Origin: Alkalihalobacillus sp. AL-G
GTDB lineage: Bacteria > Bacillota > Bacilli > Bacillales > Fictibacillaceae
Direction: 5' to 3'
DNA: 64,000 nucleotides
NCBI RefSeq assembly: GCF_030643805.1
Contig: NZ_CP094656.1
Span: forward strand, 2,666,001 to 2,730,000
The notes under the pieces are model-generated. The model did not search any database, was not told the DNA's origin, and saw nothing but the letters and a program-made list of their open reading frames with translations. This document shows, piece after piece, positions 7,633 to 17,316 of this stretch. Every line of letters starts with the position of its first letter. The first letter of the stretch is position 1. A program made the translations under genes and the position numbers.

Positions 7633-8292
7633 CTATTCATTCAGATCATAGTGCTTACCTTTAACAAGATAAACGATACTTTCTGCAATATTTGTTGCAT
7701 GATCTGCAGTACGCTCAATGTATCGACAAATAAAAGATAGCTGTATGATTTGATCCGTATTTTCTGGATGTTCTTTCATTAAACCAAGCAGTTCTTGAAT
7801 GAGCTGTCCATATTTCTTATCTACTTCGTCATCCCTATCTGCCATACTTTTCGCAAGAGCGATATTCTCTTCATTATAAGCTTGAATCGCCTCTGTTAGC
7901 ATTTGAGTTGCCGTTTCAGCTAGCTTTGGGATATCCTCTAAAGGCTTGATTAACTTGGCTGAACCAATACGAATAACGGATTTTGCAATATTTACGGCAA
8001 AGTCTGCCATTCGTTCTACATCCGAAGAAATTTTGATTGCAACAATAATTCTTCGAAGATCACTCGCAACAGGTGCCTGTTTCGCAATCAACAAAATTGC
8101 CTTATCATTAATTTCCTCTTCGAGTTCATTAACCCGAACATCGTTTTCAATGATGTGCAACGCTTTATCGACATCTTGTGTCTTTAACGCTACAATCGCT
8201 TCATTCAGTGCCTTTTCCGTGAGCTTTCCTAGTTCTACAAGCATTTCACGTAATTCATCAAGCTGTGTTTGGAAATTTTCCCGTACGACCAT
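7633..8292 (-). CDS. phoU: Phosphate signalling/transport regulator PhoU
   Basis: 219 residues with two PhoU helical repeats: NDVRVNELEEEINDKAILLIA near 50 and DDEVDKKYGQLIQELLG near 150, each with the E/D-x-x-x-D metal-binding pattern. PhoU is a peripheral cytoplasmic protein that tunes Pst transport and, in many bacteria, PhoR-type kinase signalling. It is the last gene of the pst operon, 20 bases after pstB. B. subtilis itself lacks phoU at this site (it has a second pstB), while many other Bacillaceae have it. Full length. Confidence 0.93.
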   Translation of the reverse strand: MVVRENFQTQLDELREMLVELGKLTEKALNEAIVALKTQDVDKALHIIENDVRVNELEEEINDKAILLIAKQAPVASDLRRIIVAIKISSDVERMADFAVNIAKSVIRIGSAKLIKPLEDIPKLAETATQMLTEAIQAYNEENIALAKSMADRDDEVDKKYGQLIQELLGLMKEHPENTDQIIQLSFICRYIERTADHATNIAESIVYLVKGKHYDLNE

Positions 8293-8312
8293 ACTATCCT
8301 CTCCTCACCCTA

Positions 8313-9125
8313 TTATCCGAAACGTCCGGTAATGTAGTCTTCTGTTCTCTTATCATCAGGATTAGAGAACAATTCGTTCGTGTCTGAGAATTCAACAACC
8401 TCTCCACTTAAGAAGAACGCAGTCTTATCTGAAATTCGTGCTGCTTGCTGCATATTGTGAGTAACAATAATGATGCTGTACTCCTTTTTCAACTCCTGAA
8501 CGAGTTCTTCGACTTTTAATGTAGAGATCGGATCAAGAGCAGATGTCGGCTCGTCCATTAAAATAACGTCAGGTTCAATCGCCAAACAACGAGCGATACA
8601 TAGTCGCTGTTGCTGTCCGCCAGATAATCCGTATGCATTTTCAGTCAAACGATCTTTTACTTCTTCCCAGATTGCTGCACCTCGAAGGCTTTTCTCAACA
8701 ATTTTATCAAGCGTCTTCTTGTCACGAATTCCATGAATTCTCGGACCATAGGCTACATTGTCATAGATTGATTTCGGAAATGGATTCGGTTTTTGAAAGA
8801 CCATTCCGACTTGAGTACGTAATTCCTCAACTTTATAGGATGGTTCAAAAATATTTTGGTCTCGATATTGAATTCCACCCGATACTTTTACTGAAGGTAC
8901 AGTTTCAACCATTCGGTTCAGCGCTTTGATGAAAGTTGATTTTCCACAACCCGATGGTCCGATTATTGCCGTAACTTGTTTTTCTGGGATATCTAGGTTG
9001 ATATCCTTTAACGCATGGTCTTCACCATACCATAAATTCAACTGATTCACTTTGTATACACTATCTATCTTTTTAAAATTAGGCTGAGCTTGCTTTGTAT
9101 CATTACGTTCTACCATCGTTTTCAT
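8313..9125 (-). CDS. pstB: Phosphate ABC transporter ATP-binding protein
   Basis: 270 residues with Walker [11 protein letters not shown]-loop [20 protein letters not shown] (the PstB-specific stretch), signature [13 protein letters not shown], Walker [14 protein letters not shown] and switch histidine VTHNM. It powers phosphate import through PstCA. Start ATG at 9125 is preceded by GGGAGGAAAG. Only one pstB is present, unlike B. subtilis. Part of the pstS-C-A-B-phoU operon. Confidence 0.97.
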   Translation of the reverse strand: MKTMVERNDTKQAQPNFKKIDSVYKVNQLNLWYGEDHALKDINLDIPEKQVTAIIGPSGCGKSTFIKALNRMVETVPSVKVSGGIQYRDQNIFEPSYKVEELRTQVGMVFQKPNPFPKSIYDNVAYGPRIHGIRDKKTLDKIVEKSLRGAAIWEEVKDRLTENAYGLSGGQQQRLCIARCLAIEPDVILMDEPTSALDPISTLKVEELVQELKKEYSIIIVTHNMQQAARISDKTAFFLSGEVVEFSDTNELFSNPDDKRTEDYITGRFG

Positions 9126-9158
9126 AAAACTTTCCTCCCATATATGCTATCGAAGAAT

Positions 9159-10037
9159 TTAGTAACGCTTTTGGAACTTATTACGAATTAGCACTGCGAT
9201 TGAATTCAATATAATTAACATGACCAATAATACGATGATCCCAGCAGCTGCGAGCTGTTGGAATTCAACTTGGGGTCTTGTCACCCAGTTATAGATTTGA
9301 ATTGGCATTGCTGTGAATCCAGAAAATACACTTTCTGGTAAAAAGGCTACGTACGTTAATGCTCCGACTACAATCAATGGTGCTGTTTCCCCGATTGCAC
9401 GGGAAAATGCGAGTATAGAGCCCGTTAAGATTCCGGGAATTGCAGCCGGCAATACGACTCGTCGAATAGTTTGCCATTTCGTCGCTCCCATCGCAAAAGA
9501 TGCATCACGCATTTCCTTTGGGACTGAACGGATTGCTTCTTGTGATGCAACTACAATGACTGGTAAGATAAGCAAACTTAACGTATAACCCCCAGCGAGT
9601 ACACTTCGCCCCATCTCAGCTAAGCGGACAAAAATCGTCAATCCTAATAAACCGAAAACGATTGAAGGTACGCCAGCAAGATTAGATATGTTGACTTGGA
9701 TTAATCGTGTAAACCGATTCTTTGCAGCATACTCCTCTAGATATAACGCTGTTCCAACTCCTAGTATGAGGGAAACTGGTATGGTAACGGCCATCAACCA
9801 CAACGTCCCGATAATTGCTGCCTTAATGCCGGCTTGATCAGCAAACCGTGAAGCGAAATTAATAAAGAAATCAATACTTAGAAAACCGATACCTTGTGTA
9901 ATCATACGATAGATCAAAATACCAAGAACGACTAATCCGAACATCGTTGCCAGCCACAATAAAACCTGGAGAATTCGATTCATGAAAAGTCGTGATGTCA
10001 TTTTTGATTTTACACGTTCTTTATTGACGAGGTTCAT
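9159..10037 (-). CDS. pstA: Phosphate ABC transporter permease PstA
   Basis: 292 residues with six predicted membrane spans and the MetI-type EAA loop (ALGATK-like sequence SFAMGATKWQTIRRVVLPAA). It forms the phosphate channel with PstC. The ATG at 10037 is chosen because AGGGAGGAATACTAAT precedes it; it begins two bases after the pstC stop, so translation is coupled. Codons upstream of 10037 in this frame lie inside pstC and are not used. Confidence 0.95.
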   Translation of the reverse strand: MNLVNKERVKSKMTSRLFMNRILQVLLWLATMFGLVVLGILIYRMITQGIGFLSIDFFINFASRFADQAGIKAAIIGTLWLMAVTIPVSLILGVGTALYLEEYAAKNRFTRLIQVNISNLAGVPSIVFGLLGLTIFVRLAEMGRSVLAGGYTLSLLILPVIVVASQEAIRSVPKEMRDASFAMGATKWQTIRRVVLPAAIPGILTGSILAFSRAIGETAPLIVVGALTYVAFLPESVFSGFTAMPIQIYNWVTRPQVEFQQLAAAGIIVLLVMLIILNSIAVLIRNKFQKRY

Positions 10038-10038
10038 A

Positions 10039-10989
10039 TTAGTATTCCTCCCTAAAGCGACGAGACACATATTGAGCTAAGAGATTCATTAATAACGTAA
10101 ATACAAATAGCGTCATCCCTACAGCATAAATACTATAATAAATCGTACTTCCATAACCTGCATCACCAAGGCTGACCTGTACGATATATGCAGTCATCGT
10201 CTGAATTGATTCCGTTGGGTCAAGCGTTGCCCGCGGCGAGGAGCCCGCGGCAACAGAAACGATCATGGTCTCACCGATTGCACGGGAAATTCCAAGCACA
10301 ATCGATGCAACGATTCCAGAAATCGCAGCCGGAAGAACCACTTTGACAGCTACCTCAAAACGAGTTGCACCTAGGGCATACGCTCCTTCACGGATTGAAT
10401 TTGGAACCGAGCTCATTGCATCCTCAGAAAGAGAAGCAATCATCGGAATGATCATGATTCCTACAACAATCCCTGCACTTAAAGCATTGTAGATTGAAAC
10501 ACCATCTATAAATGATCTTAAAAATGGGGTGACAAACGTCAATGCAAAGAATCCGTAGACGATTGTCGGGATACCAGCCAATACTTCAAGGACCGGTTTA
10601 ATAAGTTTACGAACCCGTTCGGAGGCATACTCGCTTAGATAGATAGCTGAGGCGATGCCAGTCGGGACCGCAACAATCATTGCTATTACCGTGATTAGCA
10701 ACGTACCTGCAATGAGTGGCCAAATCCCATAACTCGCATCCTCGCCGGAATAAAACGGGAGCCACTCTTTACCCGTAATAAACTCAATGAATGGAACCCG
10801 GCTAAAGAACGTAAATGTTTCTAGTAGCAAAGTAAAGACAATCCCCACGGTAGTAAAAATAGATATAATTCCACAAATTAAAAGGAGGATTGGTACAAGC
10901 TTTTCTACAAGTTGTCCACCAGATCTACCACGTTTCTTTTTTTGAATCAATTCATTAACAGAAAGTGATTCATTTCTATTTTTTTCCAT
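10039..10989 (-). CDS. pstC: Phosphate ABC transporter permease PstC
   Basis: 316 residues. A charged N-terminal tail (about 38 residues) precedes six membrane spans; the EAA loop reads REGAYALGATRFEVAVKVVLPAA. The sequence EWLPFYSGEDASYGIWPLIAGT is typical of PstC periplasm-facing loops. It partners with PstA, and lies 103 bases after pstS, separated by a hairpin that probably lowers its expression relative to the binding protein. Confidence 0.95.
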   Translation of the reverse strand: MEKNRNESLSVNELIQKKKRGRSGGQLVEKLVPILLLICGIISIFTTVGIVFTLLLETFTFFSRVPFIEFITGKEWLPFYSGEDASYGIWPLIAGTLLITVIAMIVAVPTGIASAIYLSEYASERVRKLIKPVLEVLAGIPTIVYGFFALTFVTPFLRSFIDGVSIYNALSAGIVVGIMIIPMIASLSEDAMSSVPNSIREGAYALGATRFEVAVKVVLPAAISGIVASIVLGISRAIGETMIVSVAAGSSPRATLDPTESIQTMTAYIVQVSLGDAGYGSTIYYSIYAVGMTLFVFTLLMNLLAQYVSRRFREEY

Positions 10990-11022
10990 AATTGGAAACC
11001 TCCCTCGCTCTACACACCAAAA

Positions 11023-11060
11023 CGGGATAAGGCGAGGTAACAGAACACCTCACCCATCCC
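11023..11060 (-). terminator. Attenuator-like hairpin between pstS and pstC
   Basis: On the minus strand GGGATGGGTGAGGT pairs with ACCTCGCCTTATCCC around an 8-base loop and is followed by GTTTTGG. Such a partial terminator or RNA-stabilising stem directly after a binding-protein gene would raise pstS mRNA over pstCAB-phoU. Confidence 0.65.
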
Positions 11061-11092
11061 ATTCGTACGTTCAGGTGAATTTATTTAGTTGT

Positions 11093-12046
11093 TTACTTCC
11101 CAGCAATCTTTTTGATTTTTTCAATTTGCGTATCATATTGTTCTTGGGGAAGTGCAACATAGCCCACTTCTTCTGCAAGTTTTCCAGCGTTTTCAAGTGT
11201 AAATATTACATAATTATAAACGGCTTCATTTTCTTTTATTGATTTATTGTTCACGTAGGTAAACAGTGGTCGAGAAAGTGGCTCATATTTACCTGATTGG
11301 ATCGTTTCGAATGTCGGTTTAACTTCTTCACCCTTAGCATTCACAATTGGAACAATGTTTAGGCTGTCTTTGTTTTCAAGGTAGTAAGCATACCCAAAGT
11401 AACCGATTCCGTTTGCTGATCCAGTTACACCTTTCACGAGAATGTTGTCATTCTCAGAAAGCTGTACATCCTTTCGAATGCCTTCTTCCTCAAGAATCAC
11501 TTCGTTAAAATAATCAAATGTTCCTGAGTCTGTTCCTGGGCTGAAGAATTTGATTTCTTCTTCTGGCCATCCTTCACGGACATCTGCCCAAGTCTTCACT
11601 TCGCTATCTTTTTTCCACATTTTATTCAATTCTTCAACAGTTAACTTGTCCACAAAATCATTTTCTTTATTGACTACAACAGAAAGACCGTCGAATGCTA
11701 ACTTAAGTTCAGTAAACTCTATACCATTCTCTTTCGCAATTTTCTTTTCTTCTTCTTTAATCGGACGGCTTGCGTTACTTAAGTCTGTTTCACCTTTCGT
11801 AAACCTTTCAAATCCACCACCAGTTCCAGAAACACCGACTGGAACTTTAACTTCAGGGTATTCTGCTTTGAATTCCTCAGAGACAGCTGCCATGATTGGG
11901 AATACGGTAGATGAACCGTCGATTTTAACGTCTCCGCCTTCTCCACCTGCCGCACTACCGCTTCCATCACCGTTACCACATGCAGTGGCTACGATCAACA
12001 AAGCTGCCAGCATCATAAAGAGTGTACTTTTCTTAAAAGCTTTCAT
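11093..12046 (-). CDS. pstS: Phosphate-binding lipoprotein PstS
   Basis: 317 residues. Signal peptide MKAFKKSTLFMMLAALLIVATACG ends in a lipobox (V-A-T-A-C), so the mature protein is lipid-anchored outside the membrane. Phosphate-site motifs include KIDGSSTVFPI, GVSGTGGGFERF and SPGTDSGTFDYF. It captures phosphate for PstCAB. Start at 12046 is preceded by AGGGGGATTTCACA; in-frame ATGs further upstream would put 30 polar residues before the signal peptide and are rejected. First gene of the operon, downstream of PHO boxes. Confidence 0.96.
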   Translation of the reverse strand: MKAFKKSTLFMMLAALLIVATACGNGDGSGSAAGGEGGDVKIDGSSTVFPIMAAVSEEFKAEYPEVKVPVGVSGTGGGFERFTKGETDLSNASRPIKEEEKKIAKENGIEFTELKLAFDGLSVVVNKENDFVDKLTVEELNKMWKKDSEVKTWADVREGWPEEEIKFFSPGTDSGTFDYFNEVILEEEGIRKDVQLSENDNILVKGVTGSANGIGYFGYAYYLENKDSLNIVPIVNAKGEEVKPTFETIQSGKYEPLSRPLFTYVNNKSIKENEAVYNYVIFTLENAGKLAEEVGYVALPQEQYDTQIEKIKKIAGK

Positions 12047-12149
12047 TGTGAAATCCCCCTGTACCGTCATTTTTTGGATTTCGGATAGATTCGTAAGGTC
12101 TCTACCCAAACGTGTTCTTACTCTTACAATGTCCATATTAACTATTCCT

Positions 12150-12188
12150 TATTAAGGCTGTATAAATGGATTGTAAAGGTTTTGTAAA
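12150..12188 (-). promoter_or_regulatory. PHO-box array (PhoP binding) upstream of pstS
   Basis: Minus-strand hexamers TTTACA (12183-12188), TTTACA (12172-12177), TTTATA (12161-12166) and TTAATA (12150-12155) start exactly 11 bases apart. This matches the TT(A/C/T)ACA direct-repeat PHO boxes of Bacillus, spaced by 5 bases. Located about 105 bases upstream of the pstS start. Confidence 0.85.
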
Positions 12189-12262
12189 GATACTAGGCTA
12201 GAATTGAAACAAAAAGGTCACCGAGAGGATATCGCCGCCAGGTCATCTTACCATTAGATATA

Positions 12263-12345
12263 ACACAAAAAAGCTGACCCGATATTAGCTCTGCATGTAC
12301 GTAATATAACCGTCTTTAGCAAAACTTACGAGTCAGTTTATTTTT
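12263..12345 (-). terminator. Possible terminator after pbpA
   Basis: On the minus strand AACTGACTCG and CGGGTCAGCT (8 of 10 matched, the rest wobble or mismatch) enclose a loop of about 50 bases and are followed by a TTTTTTG run. It lies just after the pbpA stop and before the pstS promoter. It may be a degenerate relative of the large-loop elements at 29244 and 40096. Confidence 0.4.
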
Positions 12346-12352
12346 GTCTATT

Positions 12353-14386
12353 CTATTGTACTTCTTTCCTAGAAGATTCCTTTTTGCTAAGTAAATCCTT
12401 CGAATGACCGCTTTTTTTCAATTCAAAATAAGCGTCAAGAATATCACGACCAATGTAATTGTTAATACCGCCTTGTTCTGCAAAAGGGACAACAACTGCA
12501 AATGCAACCTCCGGCTTGTCATACGGAGCATATCCGACAAGCGTTAGATTATATGAGTCTTTGTATTCTGCTGTACCTGTTTTTCCAGCAGGCACATAGC
12601 CTTCAACATCCTTAAACGCATGGTTAGCTGTTCCGTCTTTCGTATTCATGACCATCCATAACCCTCTTTGGACACGTTCGATCCATTTTTGCTTCATATC
12701 GATACGGTTTAGGACATTGGCTTCGAACTGGTATACGATTTCCCCTAATTGATCAGTCCCAGCATTCGGTTTCCGCACCCCTTTCAATAAATGGGGTTGC
12801 ATACGATATCCATCGTTAGCCACCGTAGAAATATACTGGACCATTTGCATTGGTGTATACGTATCAAACTGTCCAATCCCCATGTCCATCAGGTTACCGA
12901 GTGCCTGTACCCCACCGTTGTAACCATCACCTTCGTACGGAAGATCGATGCCGGTCGGTACGCCTAAACCAAATTGGTTAAAATAATACCGCATCGTCCG
13001 ATAGGATTCTACTGGATGATTGAATCCTTCCTTTTCACTGAAATCATAACCTCCGATTCTCATCGCAATTCGGAACATGTACACGTTCGAGGACATTTGA
13101 AGTGCTTGTAGATCATTAATATAGCCCATATTCTTATAGGATTTCTTTACATCAGTACCTGGAAGCTTTAGCGGTGTATCGTAAAGGACGGTCCCCGGTT
13201 TGATGACACCGGTCTGGTACCCGGTTAATACAGTCGCTGCTTTAACTGTCGATCCCATCGGATACTGGTTATAGACGTTACCGTATGGAACATTTTGAAA
13301 CTTACCATCTTCTAGTTTTTTACCGACCATCGAATAAATCTCACCAGTTTGTGGATTCATCATGACAACATATGCACTTTTTAGTTGGTGGTTTGCAGGA
13401 ATTTCTCTCGCTTCCAAAATTCTTTGTTCAACGATTTCTCCAACCTTTTTTTGTAGTTCCATATCAATTGTCAGGACAAGATCCAACCCTCTGTGTCCTT
13501 TAGTTTCAATTGGCTCTCCGATAGGGTTTCCTGCTTTATCGGTAATATATTTGATTTTCGTCTTGGTCCCTTGAAGCAGCGATTCGTATTGTTCCTCGAG
13601 GAAACTCGTCCCTACTAGGTCATTACGGTCTCTTCCTGTTAAAACATAACCCTTTACCAATTCCCGTGGTATTTGACCTACTTGACCAAATATCGATCTC
13701 AGCGTATTACCATATGGATAGGTACGAGTCGCATCCGGCTTGATGTCGACCATTCCATTGAATTGTTCTAGGTGTTCACTGATCACGGCTATTTCTTTTT
13801 GGGTAGCTCCCATTTTGATACGTTGTGGAGTCATAGCGTATCCACTGACCATTTCACGCCAAGTCGCCGCAATTTCCTGCTCTTTTTTCGATAAAGATAT
13901 GTTTTCAGGTTCAAGGCGATCAATAACGAGTTGATATTCTTCTGTATCATCAAGTTTATCTTTTTCTCTTTCCGTTAATAACCGATTATAGACATGTGCT
14001 TTATTTGATTTAAAGGTTAGATAAAAATCTTTAATGTCACGTGTGGTTAAATCTTCAGAGCTCTTATTAATATATTGGGATAACTTTTTTGCTGTTTGAT
14101 AAATCTCTTCGGATGTTGTCTGGTTCGTCCGGGAATAGGTGATTGAAAAAACAGGCTTGTTATCGACGACGACCCTGCCGTACCGATCGTACATTTTACC
14201 TCGTGGTGCATCCAACTTCGCTGTGATGTTCTCTGTTCGTTCTGCTTCAGCCTTGTAAGAGTTGCCATGAACGATTTGTACGACACCTAATCGTAAAATC
14301 AGCATGGAAAACAATAGAAATACGGCAAGAAACAAAATGTTCAAGCGAAAAGGGACGTGATTTTTCTTTTTCTTTTGTCCCCTCAT
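12353..14386 (-). CDS. pbpA: Class B penicillin-binding protein 2 (transpeptidase)
   Basis: 677 residues: one membrane anchor near residues 14-38 (NILFLAVFLLFSMLIL), a PBP-dimer domain (about 50-320) and a transpeptidase domain with S-x-x-K as GSTVK, S-x-N as SSN and K-T-G as KTGTAEY. It cross-links peptidoglycan; the B. subtilis orthologue PbpA at this locus (pbpA-yqgE-sodA order) contributes to rod shape and spore outgrowth. Start at 14386 follows AAAAGGAGAGGAATC; earlier in-frame codons lack a ribosome site. Transcribed separately from the pst operon. Confidence 0.93.
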   Translation of the reverse strand: MRGQKKKKNHVPFRLNILFLAVFLLFSMLILRLGVVQIVHGNSYKAEAERTENITAKLDAPRGKMYDRYGRVVVDNKPVFSITYSRTNQTTSEEIYQTAKKLSQYINKSSEDLTTRDIKDFYLTFKSNKAHVYNRLLTEREKDKLDDTEEYQLVIDRLEPENISLSKKEQEIAATWREMVSGYAMTPQRIKMGATQKEIAVISEHLEQFNGMVDIKPDATRTYPYGNTLRSIFGQVGQIPRELVKGYVLTGRDRNDLVGTSFLEEQYESLLQGTKTKIKYITDKAGNPIGEPIETKGHRGLDLVLTIDMELQKKVGEIVEQRILEAREIPANHQLKSAYVVMMNPQTGEIYSMVGKKLEDGKFQNVPYGNVYNQYPMGSTVKAATVLTGYQTGVIKPGTVLYDTPLKLPGTDVKKSYKNMGYINDLQALQMSSNVYMFRIAMRIGGYDFSEKEGFNHPVESYRTMRYYFNQFGLGVPTGIDLPYEGDGYNGGVQALGNLMDMGIGQFDTYTPMQMVQYISTVANDGYRMQPHLLKGVRKPNAGTDQLGEIVYQFEANVLNRIDMKQKWIERVQRGLWMVMNTKDGTANHAFKDVEGYVPAGKTGTAEYKDSYNLTLVGYAPYDKPEVAFAVVVPFAEQGGINNYIGRDILDAYFELKKSGHSKDLLSKKESSRKEVQ

Positions 14387-14404
14387 GATTCCTCTCCTTT
14401 TATG

Positions 14405-14442
14405 TAAAATAGACACCTAGAAAAAAAGGTGCCTTTTTAATA
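14405..14442 (-). terminator. Short hairpin after yqgE
   Basis: Minus strand AGGCACCT and AGGTGTCT form a stem around a T-rich loop, followed by ATTTTA. It sits between the transporter gene and pbpA. Confidence 0.5.
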
Positions 14443-14494
14443 GTGATTTCCGATATTTATTGTAACGTAATCTTATATTAAAAAAAAGAAAAAC

Positions 14495-15757
14495 TTACCC
14501 GTTGGATCCATTTTCATTCGATAGTACGACGTTATTGTCAGACAAGGGCGGAAGATGAATGGAGCGTATGCAAAAGTAGATCAAGAAGTGACCAATCCCG
14601 ACAATAGGAAGTAAATAACGGATACTTTCTTGACCGTTAAATAAGGTAATCGTGATTATGAACAACACAATGGATGTAATTCTGCCAATATTTAGAAATA
14701 CCTCTCTGACAACAATGTACTCAATACGCATTTCACGTGCATTCCAGCTTCTCCCTATGATGTCGTAAGTCATGGATACATAAGGAACCAGAAGGATGGG
14801 ATATGCGATGGAGATAATGACACCGTAGGTCAAAAGCTTCGCATAACTAAGATCGAATAGAATTAGGAAAAGTGCTGCATAAAGGATTAGACCTCCAAAA
14901 AAAATCGCCTTTTTTCTGTAAGCGGTCTTAATGTATCGAGTCGCGACAAAATAAGCAAGAAAGGCAACGGCTGAATTAATCAAACCATATGTACCTAACG
15001 CCAACTCGCTCTTTGTTGTAATGAACACCCAAACAACGATGACGAAAATAAAGGTTCCTTCCCGCAATCCTTGAAAAAAGTGGGCGTACAATATTCTGTT
15101 CCAATTGTGGTTCTTTTTACGCTCAGCCAAAATCCTTCCAAAAGAAAAAATTCCTTTGGCTGTCCTTCGATTCAACATGAAACTGATAATGACTGCACCG
15201 AAGAATAAGGTCAATGAAATGGCAAAAATCGTTTTGTAACCAATCATCTGGTCCATGCGCGTAATGATCCAACCCGCTAAAAACGGTCCAACCATTCCAG
15301 CAAGTGAAGTCAGCAGACCGAGAAATCCATTAAAAAAATCCCTTGTGTCAGGTTCCGTTATTTCGAACGTAAGTACATTGAACGCCAGCCAGTAAAACCC
15401 CATACCAATTCCTTGTAATCCACCAAGAAGGATTAGAAATTCATCTGTACGGTCTCCAAGTAACAGGACAGTTAAATAAAAAATCGACAAACTCGTCACC
15501 CCGAGCCGGAGCACAATGACTCGATCGATCCGCTTAGCTAACCGCCCAGCTAATATAAATGTAATCGGTTGAAAGACCACAATTGATAAATTGTATACAG
15601 CAATATCAATAAACTGACCGGATTGCTTCCATAGAAAAACGTTTACGAATGTATTCGAAAGGGCAATACTGAGCGAATAAAGTCCTCCGATTATCAAGAG
15701 CATCAAAAGGTCTTTTGTTATCTCCATATTACCCATCATTTTTTGCAATACTTTCAT
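14495..15757 (-). CDS. yqgE: Major facilitator superfamily transporter YqgE
   Basis: 420 residues with about twelve hydrophobic segments and the MFS loop motif GRLAKRIDRVIVLRLG between spans 2 and 3. Substrate is unknown. The gene order pbpA-yqgE-sodA matches B. subtilis yqgE. The start at 15757 (MKVLQKMMGNME) is chosen because AAGGGGAGACG lies upstream and the hydrophobic region begins soon after; the open frame continues another 48 codons upstream without a ribosome site. Divergent to the small unknown gene at 15893. Confidence 0.85.
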   Translation of the reverse strand: MKVLQKMMGNMEITKDLLMLLIIGGLYSLSIALSNTFVNVFLWKQSGQFIDIAVYNLSIVVFQPITFILAGRLAKRIDRVIVLRLGVTSLSIFYLTVLLLGDRTDEFLILLGGLQGIGMGFYWLAFNVLTFEITEPDTRDFFNGFLGLLTSLAGMVGPFLAGWIITRMDQMIGYKTIFAISLTLFFGAVIISFMLNRRTAKGIFSFGRILAERKKNHNWNRILYAHFFQGLREGTFIFVIVVWVFITTKSELALGTYGLINSAVAFLAYFVATRYIKTAYRKKAIFFGGLILYAALFLILFDLSYAKLLTYGVIISIAYPILLVPYVSMTYDIIGRSWNAREMRIEYIVVREVFLNIGRITSIVLFIITITLFNGQESIRYLLPIVGIGHFLIYFCIRSIHLPPLSDNNVVLSNENGSNG

Positions 15758-15892
15758 GATGTTCGTCTCCCCTTTACTCACAACAATAGTGTTCCTTAAA
15801 CCGATATCGTTATTCTTAAAAGCGGTCGTTGCATGGAGGTGACAATCATCTAAAAGCCCATGGCTATTAGCTTTAGGAAGGAGTCGAATGAA

Positions 15893-16231
15893 ATGTATCA
15901 ATTTTTAATACAGCATGAAAACGGGATGAACGAGGTAACAGTGAGGATTGAACTTTTAAATCAGGATCTATTTAAGAATGGAAATAAATGTGTGCAGCAG
16001 ACTGTAAAAGGACTGTACACGGAGGTTTCATTGGGGTGCAATTCAGTTTTATTATTCTGTGAAAAGCAATTTACGGTTGTTTTTTCCTATGAGGATATTG
16101 AAGAGGGAAATGTATTGCTTGATTTACTGATTTCACAATTCCTATCTGTAGGTTATGAAATTCGCATGCTCCATTTGTCAAACTTCCAACCGTTAAGGAA
16201 ACTCGGAAAAACAAATCTTGATGTAGGTTGA
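15893..16231 (+). CDS. Unknown 112-residue protein
   Basis: I do not recognise this protein. It starts MYQFLIQHENGMNEVTVRIE, has no signal peptide and no membrane span, and shows alternating hydrophobic residues that suggest a small alpha/beta fold. An AGGAAGGAG ribosome site precedes the ATG by eight bases, and coding fills the whole space between yqgE (divergent) and sodA (convergent), which supports it as a real gene. No terminator hairpin is obvious after it. Possibly a lineage-specific gene. Confidence 0.6.
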   Translation: MYQFLIQHENGMNEVTVRIELLNQDLFKNGNKCVQQTVKGLYTEVSLGCNSVLLFCEKQFTVVFSYEDIEEGNVLLDLLISQFLSVGYEIRMLHLSNFQPLRKLGKTNLDVG

Positions 16232-16298
16232 ACAATGTAACCACAATAAAAAACACCCCGCCTAGGATTTCCCCAGACGAGATGTCAACCCAGTTAAC

Positions 16299-16910
16299 TT
16301 ATTTTGCGTTGTTATAACGCTTCGTAACTTCATCCCAGTTTACAACATTCCAAAAAGCTGAAATGTAGTCAGGACGACGGTTTTGATAATTCAAGTAGTA
16401 TGCATGCTCCCAAACATCCAAGCCAAGAACAGGTGTCTTGCCTTCCATTAACGGAGTGTCTTGATTCGGAGTGCTTGTAACTTCAAGCTCACCATTGTTA
16501 ACAACAAGCCATGCCCAGCCAGAACCGAAACGGGTAGCTGCTGCATTTGCGAATTGCTCTTTGAACTTGTCAAAGTTTCCAAATTTGGAGTTGATCGCTT
16601 CTGCTAATTCACCTGTAGGTTCTCCGCCACCGTTCGGGCTTAAAATTTGCCAGAATAATGTATGGTTGGCGTGTCCTCCACCATTGTTACGTACTGCGGT
16701 ACGAATGTTTTCCGGAACAGCATCAAGGTTACTTACAAGTGCTTCAATGCCTTTGTCCTGAAGATCATTGTGACCATCAAGTGCATCGTTAAGTTTCGTA
16801 ACATAAGCGTTATGGTGTTTACCATGGTGGATGTTCATTGTTTCTGAGTCAATGTGTGGTTCTAATGCGTTAGCTTCGTAAGGTAATGCAGGTAGTTCGT
16901 GTTTAGCCAA
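16299..16910 (-). CDS. sodA: Superoxide dismutase [Mn/Fe]
   Basis: 203 residues, the usual length for bacterial Mn-SOD. The metal ligands are visible: His27 in MNIHHGKHH, His82-type in NHTLFWQ, and Asp and His in [28 protein letters not shown] is present, as in manganese forms. It converts superoxide to hydrogen peroxide and oxygen in the cytoplasm. TTAAAGGAGGAGATTCACC precedes the ATG. Single-gene unit with its own promoter at 16976-17004. Confidence 0.97.
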   Translation of the reverse strand: MAKHELPALPYEANALEPHIDSETMNIHHGKHHNAYVTKLNDALDGHNDLQDKGIEALVSNLDAVPENIRTAVRNNGGGHANHTLFWQILSPNGGGEPTGELAEAINSKFGNFDKFKEQFANAAATRFGSGWAWLVVNNGELEVTSTPNQDTPLMEGKTPVLGLDVWEHAYYLNYQNRRPDYISAFWNVVNWDEVTKRYNNAK

Positions 16911-16975
16911 GGTGAATCTCCTCCTTTAATAATATGTAGTCTCATTAAAACACCTTTCGGGTGCCTTCATCATTA

Positions 16976-17004
16976 ACAATATCAAATTTACCCTATGGAT
17001 TCAA
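16976..17004 (-). promoter_or_regulatory. Probable sigma-A promoter of sodA
   Basis: Minus-strand TTGAAT (16999-17004) and TATTGT (16976-16981) with a 17-base spacer, about 65 bases before the sodA start. A small CACC-CGAA-AGGTG hairpin lies in the leader. Confidence 0.55.
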
Positions 17005-17040
17005 TTTTTAAACACTGAGGGTTTTTGTTTCCAACAAACA

Positions 17041-17068
17041 AAAAAACTTCTTTTTTAGAAAGAAGTTG
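17041..17068 (-). terminator. Terminator of the tRNA operon
   Basis: Minus strand CAACTTCTTTC and AAAAAAGAAGTTTTTTTG form a stem of about 8-9 bp (AACTTCTTT/AAAGAAGTT) followed by a run of T, directly after tRNA-Phe. Confidence 0.75.
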
Positions 17069-17075
17069 ATCAAAA

Positions 17076-17151
<76 letters not shown>

Positions 17152-17160
17152 ATAAATATT

Positions 17161-17316
17161 AAATTGGTTGCACCCTGACGGGTACTACTGATGTTCATTG
17201 AACCTCGATGACTATTCGACGTAGTGCAATGAACTTAAATTGGTTGCACCCTGACGGGTACTACTGATGTTCATTGAACCTCGATGACTATTCGACGTAG
17301 TGCAATGAACTTAAAT

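Noticed and set aside
17161-17236. A true extra tRNA gene in the 76-bp unit
   Set aside because: Although acceptor-like ends and CCA can be drawn, there is no anticodon arm, and the palindromes conflict with a T-arm; kept only as a tRNA-like possibility.
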